Below are positions 10,044 through 18,135 of a stretch of 64,000 nucleotides of DNA, piece by piece; position 1 is the stretch's first letter; each line of letters opens with the position of its first letter. Source of the stretch: Pseudomonadota bacterium (GTDB taxonomy: Bacteria; Pseudomonadota; Gammaproteobacteria; Pseudomonadales; Oceanobacteraceae); assembly GCA_030145845.1 (NCBI GenBank), contig JAIXHJ010000002.1, positions 248,001 through 312,000 on the forward strand. Direction: 5' to 3'. The notes beneath the pieces were generated by a model, which searched no databases, was not told where the DNA came from, and worked only from the letters and a program-made list of their open reading frames with translations. The position numbers were made by a program, and so were the translations under genes.

Positions 10044-12704
10044 ATGATTAACATTAATCTGAAGTCGCTGGTCGACAAGATGTCACCCTATATGCGTGAC
10101 TCGCTGGAAGGCGCTGCGGGTCTGTGCCTGGCCTATAACCAGTACAATGTTGAGCTGGAACACTGGCTGCTTAAACTGCTGGATATTCCGGATACGGATT
10201 TTGTCCAGCTGCTGGAAAAACACGATGTGAATCCCGCCGATCTGGCCAAACAGCTGGCAGGTGTCATCGCGCGCTTCCGCAATGGCAGCACACGCCCGGC
10301 GGCACTGGCGCCATCCATCGTTGATGCGGCCAAAAATGCCTGGATGCTGGCATCGGTTGATTATCAGCACGGCATGATCAGCTCCGGTCATCTGCTGGCA
10401 GCATTGCTGCTGGAAGACAGCTCGCGCCGCCAGCTGCTGGAAAGCTGCCCGGCACTGAAAGCCATCGCGCCGGAATCCATCCGTGAAACTGCCCGTGCCA
10501 TCTTCGGTACCACAGGTGAGACCGATCACCTGGTGAAGGGCAATGAACCGGGTGCCGGTAATGCCGGAACCGCCAATGTCGCGGCGTCGAAAACGCCGGC
10601 ACTGGATAAGTACACGGTTAACCTTACTGAGCGGGCGAAAAACGGCGAGATTGATCCGGTGCTGGGGCGTGATGAAGAAATCCGCCAGTGCATTGATATT
10701 CTCACCCGTCGGCGTCAGAACAACCCGATCATGACCGGGGAAGCGGGTGTCGGTAAAACCGCTGTGGTTGAGGGCTTTGCGCTGCGTATCGCCGCCGGGG
10801 ATGTGCCTGATCCGCTGAAAAATGTGGCCGTACGGACACTGGATCTGGGGCTGCTGCAGGCCGGTGCCAGTGTGAAAGGCGAATTTGAAAACCGTCTCAA
10901 ATCGGTGATTGAAGAAGTCCGCGCTTCTGTCACACCGATTATTCTGTTTATCGACGAAGCCCACACCATGATCGGTGCCGGTGGTAAAGAAGGGCAGGGC
11001 GATGCCGCCAACCTGCTGAAACCGGCTCTGGCCCGTGGTGAGCTGCGCACTATTGCCGCCACCACCTGGGCTGAATACAAAAAATATTTTGAACGTGACC
11101 CGGCTCTGACCCGCCGCTTCCAGGTGGTGAAAGTGGAAGAGCCATCGGAAGAAAAAGCCATTGATATGATGCGTGGTATTGCTGAATCCCTGCAGCAGCA
11201 CCACCATGTCCGCATTCTGGATGAAGCCATCGTGGCGTCGGTTAAATTATCCCACCGTTATATTCCCGGCCGGCAGCTGCCGGATAAATCCGTCAGCCTG
11301 CTGGATACCGCCTGCGCGCGCGTGGCTCTGAGCCAGTCTTCCACGCCGGGCGCAATTGAAGATGCCGGCCGCCGTATTCAGCGCGCCAGCATCACCATTC
11401 ATAAACTGGAACGTGAAGCCGCGGCGACCGGCGAGCACGAAGAACGGCTGGCCGCTCTGTATGAAGAAAAGCAGACCGCGGAACAGGAACTTGCACAACT
11501 GGAAAACCAGTATCAGCAGGAAAATGAACTGATTACCCGCATCCGCGAATGCCGTGATCAGATTGACAAAAACTTCCTGAATAAGGAAGAAGACAAGCTG
11601 CCGGCAGCGGAAATCGACCAACTCAAACAGCAGCTGAAAGCGCTGACTGCTGAGCTGATGGAGATTCAGGGTGAAACCCCGCTGATGCAGGCCAACGTGG
11701 ACGAGCAGGCAATTGCCGAAGTGATTGCCAACTGGACCGGTATTCCGGTCGGCAAAATGGTCAGCGATCAGATCACGGCAGTGAAAACCCTGGCCGACCG
11801 ACTGGGTAAACGGGTGATTGGTCAGCCTCATGCATTGGAAGCCATCGCCCAGGTGATCCGGACTTCCCGCGCCGGGCTGACCGACCCGCGTAAACCGATG
11901 GGGGTCTTCCTCTTCTGTGGTACCAGTGGTGTCGGTAAAACCGAAACCGCGCTGGCGCTGGCGGATGAACTGTTCGGCGGTGAACAGAATATCACCACCA
12001 TCAACATGTCGGAGTTCAAGGAAGAGCATAAGGTTTCCATGCTGCTGGGCTCCCCTCCGGGTTACGTCGGCTATGGTGAAGGCGGTGTGCTGACCGAAGC
12101 CGCCCGCCGTAAACCATACTCAGTGATTCTGCTGGATGAGATGGAAAAAGCGCATCAGGGCGTACAGGATATTTTCTACAACCTGTTCGACAAGGGCACG
12201 ATCAAGGATGGTGAAGGGCGCGATATCGACTTCAAAAATACCATCATCATCATGACCTCAAACGCCGGTGAGGATGCCATCCGCGCGATCTTCAATCAGG
12301 TGGAAGAAAAACCCGATCCGGAAGTTCTGCTGGACAATATCCGTCCTTACCTGCTGCAGAGTTTTAAGCCGGCTTTTATGGGCCGGGTCAACACCATCGC
12401 CTATTACCCGCTGGACGATGAAAACCTGATGGAAATTGCAGCCATCAATATGCGAAAAATCGAAAAACGGGTATACGAGAAATATGGCGCTCCCTTCACC
12501 TACGATGAAGATGTGCTGGTTAATATTGTTGCCCGCTGCCAGGAATCGGATACCGGTGCGCGTAATATTGAAACCATTCTCAGCCGCACCCTGCTGCCGG
12601 CACTGGCATCCGAATGCCTCGACAGAATGGCCAACGGCGAAGAAATCAGCAAAGTACACGTTGGTGCAACGGAGGATGGCGACTTCACTTATGAGGTGGC
12701 CTGA
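10044..12704 (+). CDS. clpV: TssH (ClpV), AAA+ ATPase that recycles the T6SS sheath
   Basis: An 886-residue Clp/Hsp100-family ATPase. It has a Clp_N-type domain at about residues 1-160, a first AAA+ module (Walker A GEAGVGKT near 232, Walker B ILFIDEAHT near 300), a coiled-coil middle region near 440-540, and a second module (Walker A GTSGVGKT near 626, later LLDEMEKAH). The N-terminus INLKSLVDKMSPYMRDSLEGAA is that of ClpV rather than housekeeping ClpB. ClpV unfolds TssC in contracted sheaths so that subunits can be reused. It is the last gene of the locus in this window and is followed by an intrinsic terminator; hcp, vgrG, tssJ, tssK and tssL are not seen here. Confidence 0.96.
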   Translation: MININLKSLVDKMSPYMRDSLEGAAGLCLAYNQYNVELEHWLLKLLDIPDTDFVQLLEKHDVNPADLAKQLAGVIARFRNGSTRPAALAPSIVDAAKNAWMLASVDYQHGMISSGHLLAALLLEDSSRRQLLESCPALKAIAPESIRETARAIFGTTGETDHLVKGNEPGAGNAGTANVAASKTPALDKYTVNLTERAKNGEIDPVLGRDEEIRQCIDILTRRRQNNPIMTGEAGVGKTAVVEGFALRIAAGDVPDPLKNVAVRTLDLGLLQAGASVKGEFENRLKSVIEEVRASVTPIILFIDEAHTMIGAGGKEGQGDAANLLKPALARGELRTIAATTWAEYKKYFERDPALTRRFQVVKVEEPSEEKAIDMMRGIAESLQQHHHVRILDEAIVASVKLSHRYIPGRQLPDKSVSLLDTACARVALSQSSTPGAIEDAGRRIQRASITIHKLEREAAATGEHEERLAALYEEKQTAEQELAQLENQYQQENELITRIRECRDQIDKNFLNKEEDKLPAAEIDQLKQQLKALTAELMEIQGETPLMQANVDEQAIAEVIANWTGIPVGKMVSDQITAVKTLADRLGKRVIGQPHALEAIAQVIRTSRAGLTDPRKPMGVFLFCGTSGVGKTETALALADELFGGEQNITTINMSEFKEEHKVSMLLGSPPGYVGYGEGGVLTEAARRKPYSVILLDEMEKAHQGVQDIFYNLFDKGTIKDGEGRDIDFKNTIIIMTSNAGEDAIRAIFNQVEEKPDPEVLLDNIRPYLLQSFKPAFMGRVNTIAYYPLDDENLMEIAAINMRKIEKRVYEKYGAPFTYDEDVLVNIVARCQESDTGARNIETILSRTLLPALASECLDRMANGEEISKVHVGATEDGDFTYEVA

Positions 12705-12728
12705 TACGTTAATTCGCTGAAAGCAGAA

Positions 12729-12754
12729 ACGGGGCTCAGGCCCCGTTTTTATTT
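12729..12754 (+). terminator. Intrinsic terminator after clpV
   Basis: ACGGGGC-TCAG-GCCCCGT, a 7-bp stem with a 4-nt loop, followed by TTTTATTT. It lies 25 bases behind the clpV stop and marks the end of the T6SS transcription unit and the left side of the defence island. Confidence 0.92.
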
Positions 12755-12953
12755 GCTGTGGCGCAGGGGCAGAAGACAGGGCTGCTCATGGATACTTGTT
12801 AGTGACATAGAAGTACAGGGTTTAAACTGCGGGTTCTGATAGGACGTGATAGCAACAATGGATATTAGCTGTTGTTGTAGACAGCCCTCTCTGCGGCTTG
12901 ACCATTTGAGTAGCAATCGCCGTAGCTCTGGACATACCGGCTTCGGTCTCCTT

Positions 12954-13103
12954 TCATACGTACAGAGGCTTGCGGCCGCCAAACGGACGGAAGTAATGCA
13001 CTCCCTCCAGCAGAACAGAATCCTTCAGTTGGTTACGGATAGTGCGTGCGTCGTACTTGATGCGTTGAGCCAGTTCTTCGGTGGTTAAGTAGGTCTGTGA
13101 CAT
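12954..13103 (-). pseudogene. Excisionase/AlpA-like helix-turn-helix fragment
   Basis: A 49-codon minus-strand frame opens with MSQTYLTTEELAQRIKYDAR and ends GVHYFRPFGGRKPLYV-stop. The TTEELA-RIKYDARTIRNQLKD segment is a winged-helix motif of the kind seen in small excisionase-like proteins next to phage integrases. As I remember them, such proteins continue with a Trp after the LY-hydrophobic step; here a TGA stands where TGG would be expected, and the frame behind it stays open for about 35 more codons. I therefore read it as a truncated relic, although a functional 49-residue protein is possible. No integrase gene is present. It is transcribed away from the Xre gene at 13234. Confidence 0.55.
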
Positions 13104-13233
13104 AAAGGTCGTCGTCTAGTAAAGTAAATCCAACTCATAGAAACCAAAATGATCTTCTATAGATCATATCGATTTGCAAATGATCTTTTGCAGGAATTTT
13201 TAATCTGCAGGAGATAAAAAAGGTCTTTTAAAG
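13104..13233. promoter_or_regulatory. Divergent control region with GATCTT-type operator repeats
   Basis: At 13151-13167 lies TGATCTTCTATAGATCA, a dyad of TGATCT and AGATCA around five bases. Related half sites follow at 13182-13190 (TGATCTTTT) and in 13221-13236 (GGTCTTTTAAAGATGA). The region separates the minus-strand excisionase-like relic from the Xre regulator, so these are likely operators for that regulator acting on its own operon. The binding role is inferred from position and symmetry. Confidence 0.55.
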
Positions 13234-13467
13234 ATGATTAAGTGTCATTTGTCTCGCATCATGGGCGAGAAAAAGTTGAAGATTGCTGATGTGGCTCGTG
13301 ACACGGGTATCAATAGAGGTACTATCACCAGGCTCTATCAGGAAACTGCCGTGCGTGTAGAATTTGATGTGTTGGAGCAGCTTTGCCGATATCTGGAGTG
13401 TGATATCTCTGACTTGTTAGAGCTACAGGCTGAGGCTGCAACCAATGAAGGAAGCGACCGCAAGTGA
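13234..13467 (+). CDS. Xre/Cro-type transcriptional regulator at the head of the defence island
   Basis: A 77-residue helix-turn-helix protein. The layout is that of small YozG/Cro-like regulators: KLKIADVARDTGINRGTITRLYQ is the HTH (about residues 14-35) and VEFDVLEQLCRYLECDISDLLEL the family's C-terminal half. Its TGA overlaps the GTG start of the methyltransferase gene (GTGA), so the two are co-transcribed. It probably controls the island through the GATCTT dyads just upstream, a common arrangement for restriction-type genes that need timed expression. The ribosome site is weak. Confidence 0.85.
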   Translation: MIKCHLSRIMGEKKLKIADVARDTGINRGTITRLYQETAVRVEFDVLEQLCRYLECDISDLLELQAEAATNEGSDRK

Positions 13468-16229
13468 ACGCTGTTGAAATTGAAGTAGCCATTTCTGATC
13501 TGGCGCAACAGCCATTTGATGCTGAAGAATTCCCTTATGAGTTTCTGCGTGCCTTCGGGAACAAAGAAACCACCATCAAAAAACTCAGATCCGGCAGTAC
13601 CAACAAGTCCGATGTTGGCGGTGTGCTGCAGCGAAACAATATCCATATCCTCGTCAGCGAGCGGGGCCAGGTTGCCGAGGCGTTAAAAGCGCTGCGTGAC
13701 AGCCCGGCTACCGCCAAAAACAAAGTGAAGTTCATTCTGGCGACTGACGGTGAAACTTTTGAGGCCGAAGCGCTCGATAGTGGTGAAACTGTTGCCTGTG
13801 AATACACCAAATTTCCGGATCACTTCAGTTTCTTTTTACAACTGGCAGGTATCAGCACGGTAAAGCAGATACGTGAAAATGCCTTTGATATCCGCGCCAC
13901 CAGTCGTTTAAACCGCCTATACGTCGAGTTGCTGAAAGATAACCCGGAATGGGGCAGCGCTGCCCAGCGCCATGAAATGAACCATTTTATGGCGCGCCTG
14001 ATCTTCTGTTTCTTTGCCGAAGATACCGACATCTTTAATGGTAATGATCTGTTTACCGCCACCATCGAACAGATGAGTGCGCGCGACAGTTCCAATACCC
14101 ATGAAGTCATCAGCGAAATGTTCCGGGCGATGAACACAAAAATCGCTGATCGGGCAACGTCGGGCTTGCGCCCTTGGGCAGATCAATTCCCGTATGTAAA
14201 TGGTGGTCTGTTTTCGGGCAGTACCCTTTCCGGCGAAATAGAGGTACCGCGCTTCAGCAAAATCGCCCGCTCGTATCTGCTGCACATCGGTAACCTGGAC
14301 TGGACCCAGATCAACCCGGATATCTTTGGCTCGATGATTCAGGCGGTCGCCGATGACGAAGAGCGTGGCGAACTGGGCATGCACTACACCAGTGTGCCCA
14401 ATATCCTTAAAGTGTTGAATCCGTTGTTTCTGGATGATCTGCGTAGCAAGCTCGAAGAAGCCGGTGACAACGCCCGCAAACTGTTAAACCTGCGCAAGCG
14501 TCTGGAGCGTATTCGTGTGTTCGACCCGGCCTGTGGCTCGGGCAATTTTCTCGTCATTGCCTATAAGCAAATGCGCGAGATTGAAAACACCATTAACGAA
14601 CGCCGGGGCGAGGCCGGGCGTAAAAGCGATATTCCACTGAATAACTTTCGTGGTATCGAACTACGGGATTTTTCTGCGGAAATCGCCCGCCTTGCGTTGA
14701 TTATTGCCGAGTACCAGTGCGACGTCAGTTATCGTGGCCAGAAAGAAGCGTTGGTGGAGTTTTTACCATTGAACAACCAGAACTGGATCACCAGCGGCAA
14801 TGCTCTGCAGGTCGACTGGGAATTGGCCTGCCCAGCCGAAGGCACAAGTGTAAAGCTCTATGCGGATGATCTGTTTGAAACCCCGTTAGATCAGAGTGAA
14901 ATCGACTTCGAAAACGAAGGCGGCGAGGTCTATATCTGTGGCAACCCGCCGTATCTTGGGTCCTCACAGCAGTCGAGAGAGCAGAAGGCCGACCTGGAAA
15001 CGATTTTTGATAAGCGAGTAAAAAGCTGGAAGTCGCTCGATTATGTCGCCGGCTGGTTTATGAAGGCCGCCGACTATTGTGCACGCCATACCGCGAGTGC
15101 CGCTTTCGTATCCACCAACTCCATTTGTCAGGGGCAGCAGGTACCGATTTTATGGCCGGAGGTATTTTCAACTGGCTGTCAGATTGAATTTGCTCATACC
15201 TCATTTAAGTGGGCTAACCTTGCCGCTAATAATGCGGGCGTGACGGTTGCTATTGTCGGAATTTCAGCAGTAGTTAGTAATATTAAGAACTTGTTCTCTA
15301 CGGGTGTTGATGGTCAGGTTATAGAGAAGAAATGCGACTTTATAAATGCGTATCTGGTATCTAGTAGTAATATTTTTATCTCAAAATCTTCTAGGTCCAT
15401 ATCTGGATTGACTGAAATGAGCTATGGTAATTATCCCGGTGATGGAAATTATTTGACTTTAAATAGAGTAGAGCGAGAGAGTTTAATAGATAGCTACCCT
15501 GAAAGTGAATTTTTAATTCGTCCAGTTTATGGTGCGCAAGAGTTTATAAAAGGCCTAGTTAGGTACTGTTTGTGGATTGATGATGAGTTTTTAGAATTAG
15601 CTAAATCAGTACCAGAAATAAAAATTCGAATCTCCTCAGTAGAAGAACATCGTAATAGAAGTAAGGATATATCTTTAAATAATCTGGCATATAGGCCGCA
15701 CCAGTATAGAGACCGAAAAAGTGCTAAAGGGCATCTCCTGTTAGTTCCTACTGTATCATCTGAGCAGCGTGAATATGTGCCAGTAGAGCTCAAAGATGCG
15801 GTGGCAGTTACAACAAATCAAGCCTTTGCATTGTACGACGCCCCTCTCTGGAATATGGCCCTGATCGCCTCCCGTATTCATCTGGTCTGGATCGGGACGG
15901 TCTGTGGGAAAATGAAAACAGATTTCCGTTATTCCAATACGATGGGCTGGAACACCTTCCCAGTGCCTAAACTGACGGAGAAAAACAAAGAAGACCTGAC
16001 CCGCTGCGCAGAAGATATTCTGCTTGCCCGTGAACGCCACTTTCCGGCGACGATTGCTGACCTGTATAAACCTGAAGATATGCCCGCTGATCTACGCGCC
16101 GCTCATGAACGCAACGATGAAGTATTGGAACGCATCTACATTGGTCGCCGCTTCCGCAATGACACCGAGCGGCTGGAAAAGCTGTTTGAGATGTACAGTA
16201 AGATGACCGTAGATAAAAAAGGAGCTTAA
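13464..16229 (+). CDS. MmeI-like class I DNA adenine methyltransferase (restriction/defence type)
   Basis: A 921-residue SAM-dependent DNA methyltransferase laid out like MmeI/type IIL proteins: N-terminal domain (about 1-150), helical spacer, catalytic domain with motif I FDPACGSGNFL near 353 and motif IV CGNPPYLG near 493 (NPPY, N6-adenine type), a target-recognition domain (about 560-790), and a C-terminal domain with MGWNTFPVPKLTEK. I see no PD-D/ExK nuclease signature in the N-terminal domain, where MmeI has one, so it probably only modifies DNA. The recognition domain is visibly AT-rich, with AGA, AGG and ATA codons unlike its flanks, which suggests replacement of that segment. Start is GTG at 13464, overlapping the regulator stop. 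An AlbA-type gene follows after 11 bp. Confidence 0.88.
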   Translation: MNAVEIEVAISDLAQQPFDAEEFPYEFLRAFGNKETTIKKLRSGSTNKSDVGGVLQRNNIHILVSERGQVAEALKALRDSPATAKNKVKFILATDGETFEAEALDSGETVACEYTKFPDHFSFFLQLAGISTVKQIRENAFDIRATSRLNRLYVELLKDNPEWGSAAQRHEMNHFMARLIFCFFAEDTDIFNGNDLFTATIEQMSARDSSNTHEVISEMFRAMNTKIADRATSGLRPWADQFPYVNGGLFSGSTLSGEIEVPRFSKIARSYLLHIGNLDWTQINPDIFGSMIQAVADDEERGELGMHYTSVPNILKVLNPLFLDDLRSKLEEAGDNARKLLNLRKRLERIRVFDPACGSGNFLVIAYKQMREIENTINERRGEAGRKSDIPLNNFRGIELRDFSAEIARLALIIAEYQCDVSYRGQKEALVEFLPLNNQNWITSGNALQVDWELACPAEGTSVKLYADDLFETPLDQSEIDFENEGGEVYICGNPPYLGSSQQSREQKADLETIFDKRVKSWKSLDYVAGWFMKAADYCARHTASAAFVSTNSICQGQQVPILWPEVFSTGCQIEFAHTSFKWANLAANNAGVTVAIVGISAVVSNIKNLFSTGVDGQVIEKKCDFINAYLVSSSNIFISKSSRSISGLTEMSYGNYPGDGNYLTLNRVERESLIDSYPESEFLIRPVYGAQEFIKGLVRYCLWIDDEFLELAKSVPEIKIRISSVEEHRNRSKDISLNNLAYRPHQYRDRKSAKGHLLLVPTVSSEQREYVPVELKDAVAVTTNQAFALYDAPLWNMALIASRIHLVWIGTVCGKMKTDFRYSNTMGWNTFPVPKLTEKNKEDLTRCAEDILLARERHFPATIADLYKPEDMPADLRAAHERNDEVLERIYIGRRFRNDTERLEKLFEMYSKMTVDKKGA

Positions 16230-16240
16230 GGACAGCCGTT

Positions 16241-17911
16241 ATGAGCAATACAGTCATCCCCGCATCTGAATCCCTCACGGTCGAATTTAAAAGCGACCGC
16301 AAGCGTCTGCATGATGATGAGCTTGTACAGGCTTTGGTGTGCTTAGCCAATACAGAAGGTGGTGAATTGTGGCTGGGTGTTGAAGATGACGCCACGCCAA
16401 CCGGCCTGCATGCAGATCATGTGAATTTAACCGGCTTGCCGGGGTTAATTGCTGCCCGCACGTCACCTGCGCTGCAGGTCAAGGTTGAGTCTTTTGATGT
16501 CAATGGCGTGATTGTGGCCCGTATTCTGGTGTCTAAAGCAACGCACTCTGAAATTGCCACAACGTCTGGCCAATATTTACATCGTCGTATTAAACAGGAT
16601 GGCACGCCTGAATGTGTTGCCATGCTGCCACATGAACGCTCCAGCCGGTCTTCCAGTATTGGTATTTCTGATGCCTCTGCACAGGTTGTAGCTGGGGCAA
16701 CGGTTGCCGATTTTGACCCGATTGAACGCGAGCGCCTGCGCCAGGCAGTGCAACATTATGGTGGTGATCGGGTATTGCTGGAGCTGGACGACGAACAATT
16801 GGATGCTGCACTTGGGTTTACTGCCCGGTCGGCCGCTGGTGAGCGCCTGCCAACACTGACCGGCTTACTGGTGATTGGCCGGGAAATGGCGATTCGTGAT
16901 TTTGTGCCCACCCATGAGCTGGCGTTTCAGGTACTAGAGCGGGAAGACGTTCGTTTTAATGAGTTCCGGCGGTTTCCTTTATTAAAGGCGCTTGAGTGGT
17001 TAGAAACCAACTTCCGTCCGTATAACCCTGAGCGTGAAATCCAGGTGGGTTTGTTCCGCGTGCCCGTACCCATGGTGGATATGGGCGCGTTCCGCGAGGC
17101 GGTCGCTAATGCGTTGGTGCACCGCGATTATCATCGCCTTGGTGCGGTGCATGTGCGTTTAAACGATAACAGCCTGACCATCAGTAACCCCGGAGGGCTG
17201 GTAGATGGGGTGACGATCGGTAACCTTCTCAGTACCGAGCCACGCCCGCGTAACCCCAGATTAGCGGATGTGATGAAGCGCATCGGTGTGGTTGAGCGCT
17301 CGGGCCGAGGGGTCGATAAGATTTATCGCGGTATGTTGCGTTTTGGTCGTCCGCAACCCGACTACAGCAGGACGGATTACAACAACGTGATTTTGCGCCT
17401 GGAAACGGTGGAGGCTGATGAAGTCTTTCTGCGTTTAGTGATCGAGCAGGAAAACCAGCGGGGCAGTTTGCCCGTAGATAGCTTGATCGTGCTTTCGGCA
17501 CTAAAAGGCCAGAAGCGTATGAACGTGGAAGAGCTGGCCGGGCTTGTTCAGCAGGATGTTGCTGTTGCTAAACGCACCGTCGAGTCACTGGTTGAAGCCG
17601 GATTGGTAGAAGCACATGGCAAGACCCGTGGTAGAAGTTACACCTTATCTGCAGCCATGTATCAGGCTAAGGGTGATAAAGCTGCGTATACCCGTCAGGC
17701 GGGCTTTAGCAAACTGCAGAATGAGCAGATGGTTCTGAATTACGTTCAGCAACACGGTCAGATTCGCAGATCCGAAGTTATGGAGTTGTGTCACTTGACC
17801 AAAGATCAGGCGGCTCAACTGCTTAGCGCGCTGAAGAGTGAAGGTCATATTGTTCAACATGGTGAACGGCGGTGGGCGTACTATTCATTTGGTGATGCTA
17901 AGGGTGAGTAG
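16241..17911 (+). CDS. AlbA_2 / GHKL-type ATP-binding protein with winged-helix tail
   Basis: A 556-residue protein of the group often annotated as RecG-like or Schlafen AlbA_2 ATP-binding proteins. The N-terminal AlbA_2 domain shows VEFKSDRK and LVCLANTEGGELWLGVEDD (about residues 13-50). A GHKL-like ATP-binding block follows at about 282-340 (FREAVANALVHRDYHR, then LTISNPGGLVDGV and RSGRGVDKIYR). The C-terminal third looks like two winged-helix units. Such proteins occur in defence islands and as regulators; the precise role here is unknown. It could be a regulator or a DNA-binding partner of the methyltransferase upstream. A tandem repeat array starts 10 bp after its stop. Confidence 0.82.
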   Translation: MSNTVIPASESLTVEFKSDRKRLHDDELVQALVCLANTEGGELWLGVEDDATPTGLHADHVNLTGLPGLIAARTSPALQVKVESFDVNGVIVARILVSKATHSEIATTSGQYLHRRIKQDGTPECVAMLPHERSSRSSSIGISDASAQVVAGATVADFDPIERERLRQAVQHYGGDRVLLELDDEQLDAALGFTARSAAGERLPTLTGLLVIGREMAIRDFVPTHELAFQVLEREDVRFNEFRRFPLLKALEWLETNFRPYNPEREIQVGLFRVPVPMVDMGAFREAVANALVHRDYHRLGAVHVRLNDNSLTISNPGGLVDGVTIGNLLSTEPRPRNPRLADVMKRIGVVERSGRGVDKIYRGMLRFGRPQPDYSRTDYNNVILRLETVEADEVFLRLVIEQENQRGSLPVDSLIVLSALKGQKRMNVEELAGLVQQDVAVAKRTVESLVEAGLVEAHGKTRGRSYTLSAAMYQAKGDKAAYTRQAGFSKLQNEQMVLNYVQQHGQIRRSEVMELCHLTKDQAAQLLSALKSEGHIVQHGERRWAYYSFGDAKGE

Positions 17912-17920
17912 AATGGTTAT

Positions 17921-17990
17921 AAGTTCCTATGAGTTTCTATGAGTTCCTATGAGTTCCTATGAGTTCCTATGAGTTCCTATGAGTTCCTAT
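17921..17990. repeat. Seven tandem copies of a 10-bp unit (GAGTTCCTAT)
   Basis: Seven head-to-tail 10-bp units lie between the AlbA-type gene and the helicase: AAGTTCCTAT, GAGTTTCTAT, then five exact GAGTTCCTAT copies, followed by GAG. The first two units each differ by one base, so the array grows cleaner toward the helicase. It is non-coding here. Perfect short tandem arrays change copy number by slippage, so this could alter mRNA spacing or a binding-site count between the two halves of the module. Confidence 0.9.
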
Positions 17991-17999
17991 GAGGCGTTG

Positions 18000-18059
18000 T
18001 TCGAGATTCCGCTCGAAGCAATTCGACGATATTCAACTGTCAAGGACTCCTTAACAGTT
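18000..18059. promoter_or_regulatory. Two inverted repeats upstream of the helicase gene
   Basis: TTCGAG-ATTCCG-CTCGAA at 18000-18017 is a perfect 6-bp dyad. At 18035-18059 a 25-bp dyad (AACTGT arms, then AAGGA pairing with TCCTT around one central base) has a single mismatched pair. Both lie between the 10-bp repeat array and the helicase start at 18136. They may be protein-binding sites or an RNA hairpin that divides the operon; no T-tract follows the second, so it is not a typical terminator. Confidence 0.55.
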
Positions 18060-18135
18060 CGGTTACAAACACCAATGGCGGGCATGAGGCCTGTTTAATC
18101 AGCCAGGGCAACTTTTAAACATTCAGGCGAAGCGT

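Noticed and set aside
12846-13088. An 80-codon + strand frame in the T6SS-island gap
   Set aside because: No recognisable protein features. It is antisense to the excisionase-like frame, which has a clear family motif.
13464-13910. A restriction nuclease in the N-terminal domain of the methyltransferase
   Set aside because: No D-x(n)-ExK type motif can be seen in the region where MmeI carries it. A degenerate or different nuclease cannot be excluded.
17921-17990. Similarity of the repeat unit to half of the yeast FRT site (GTTCCTAT)
   Set aside because: Only eight bases match, no 8-bp spacer or inverted partner is present, and the units are all direct repeats. Treated as chance.
17921-17990. 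A small CRISPR array
   Set aside because: There are no spacers between the 10-bp units, the unit is far shorter than a CRISPR repeat, and no cas genes are nearby.
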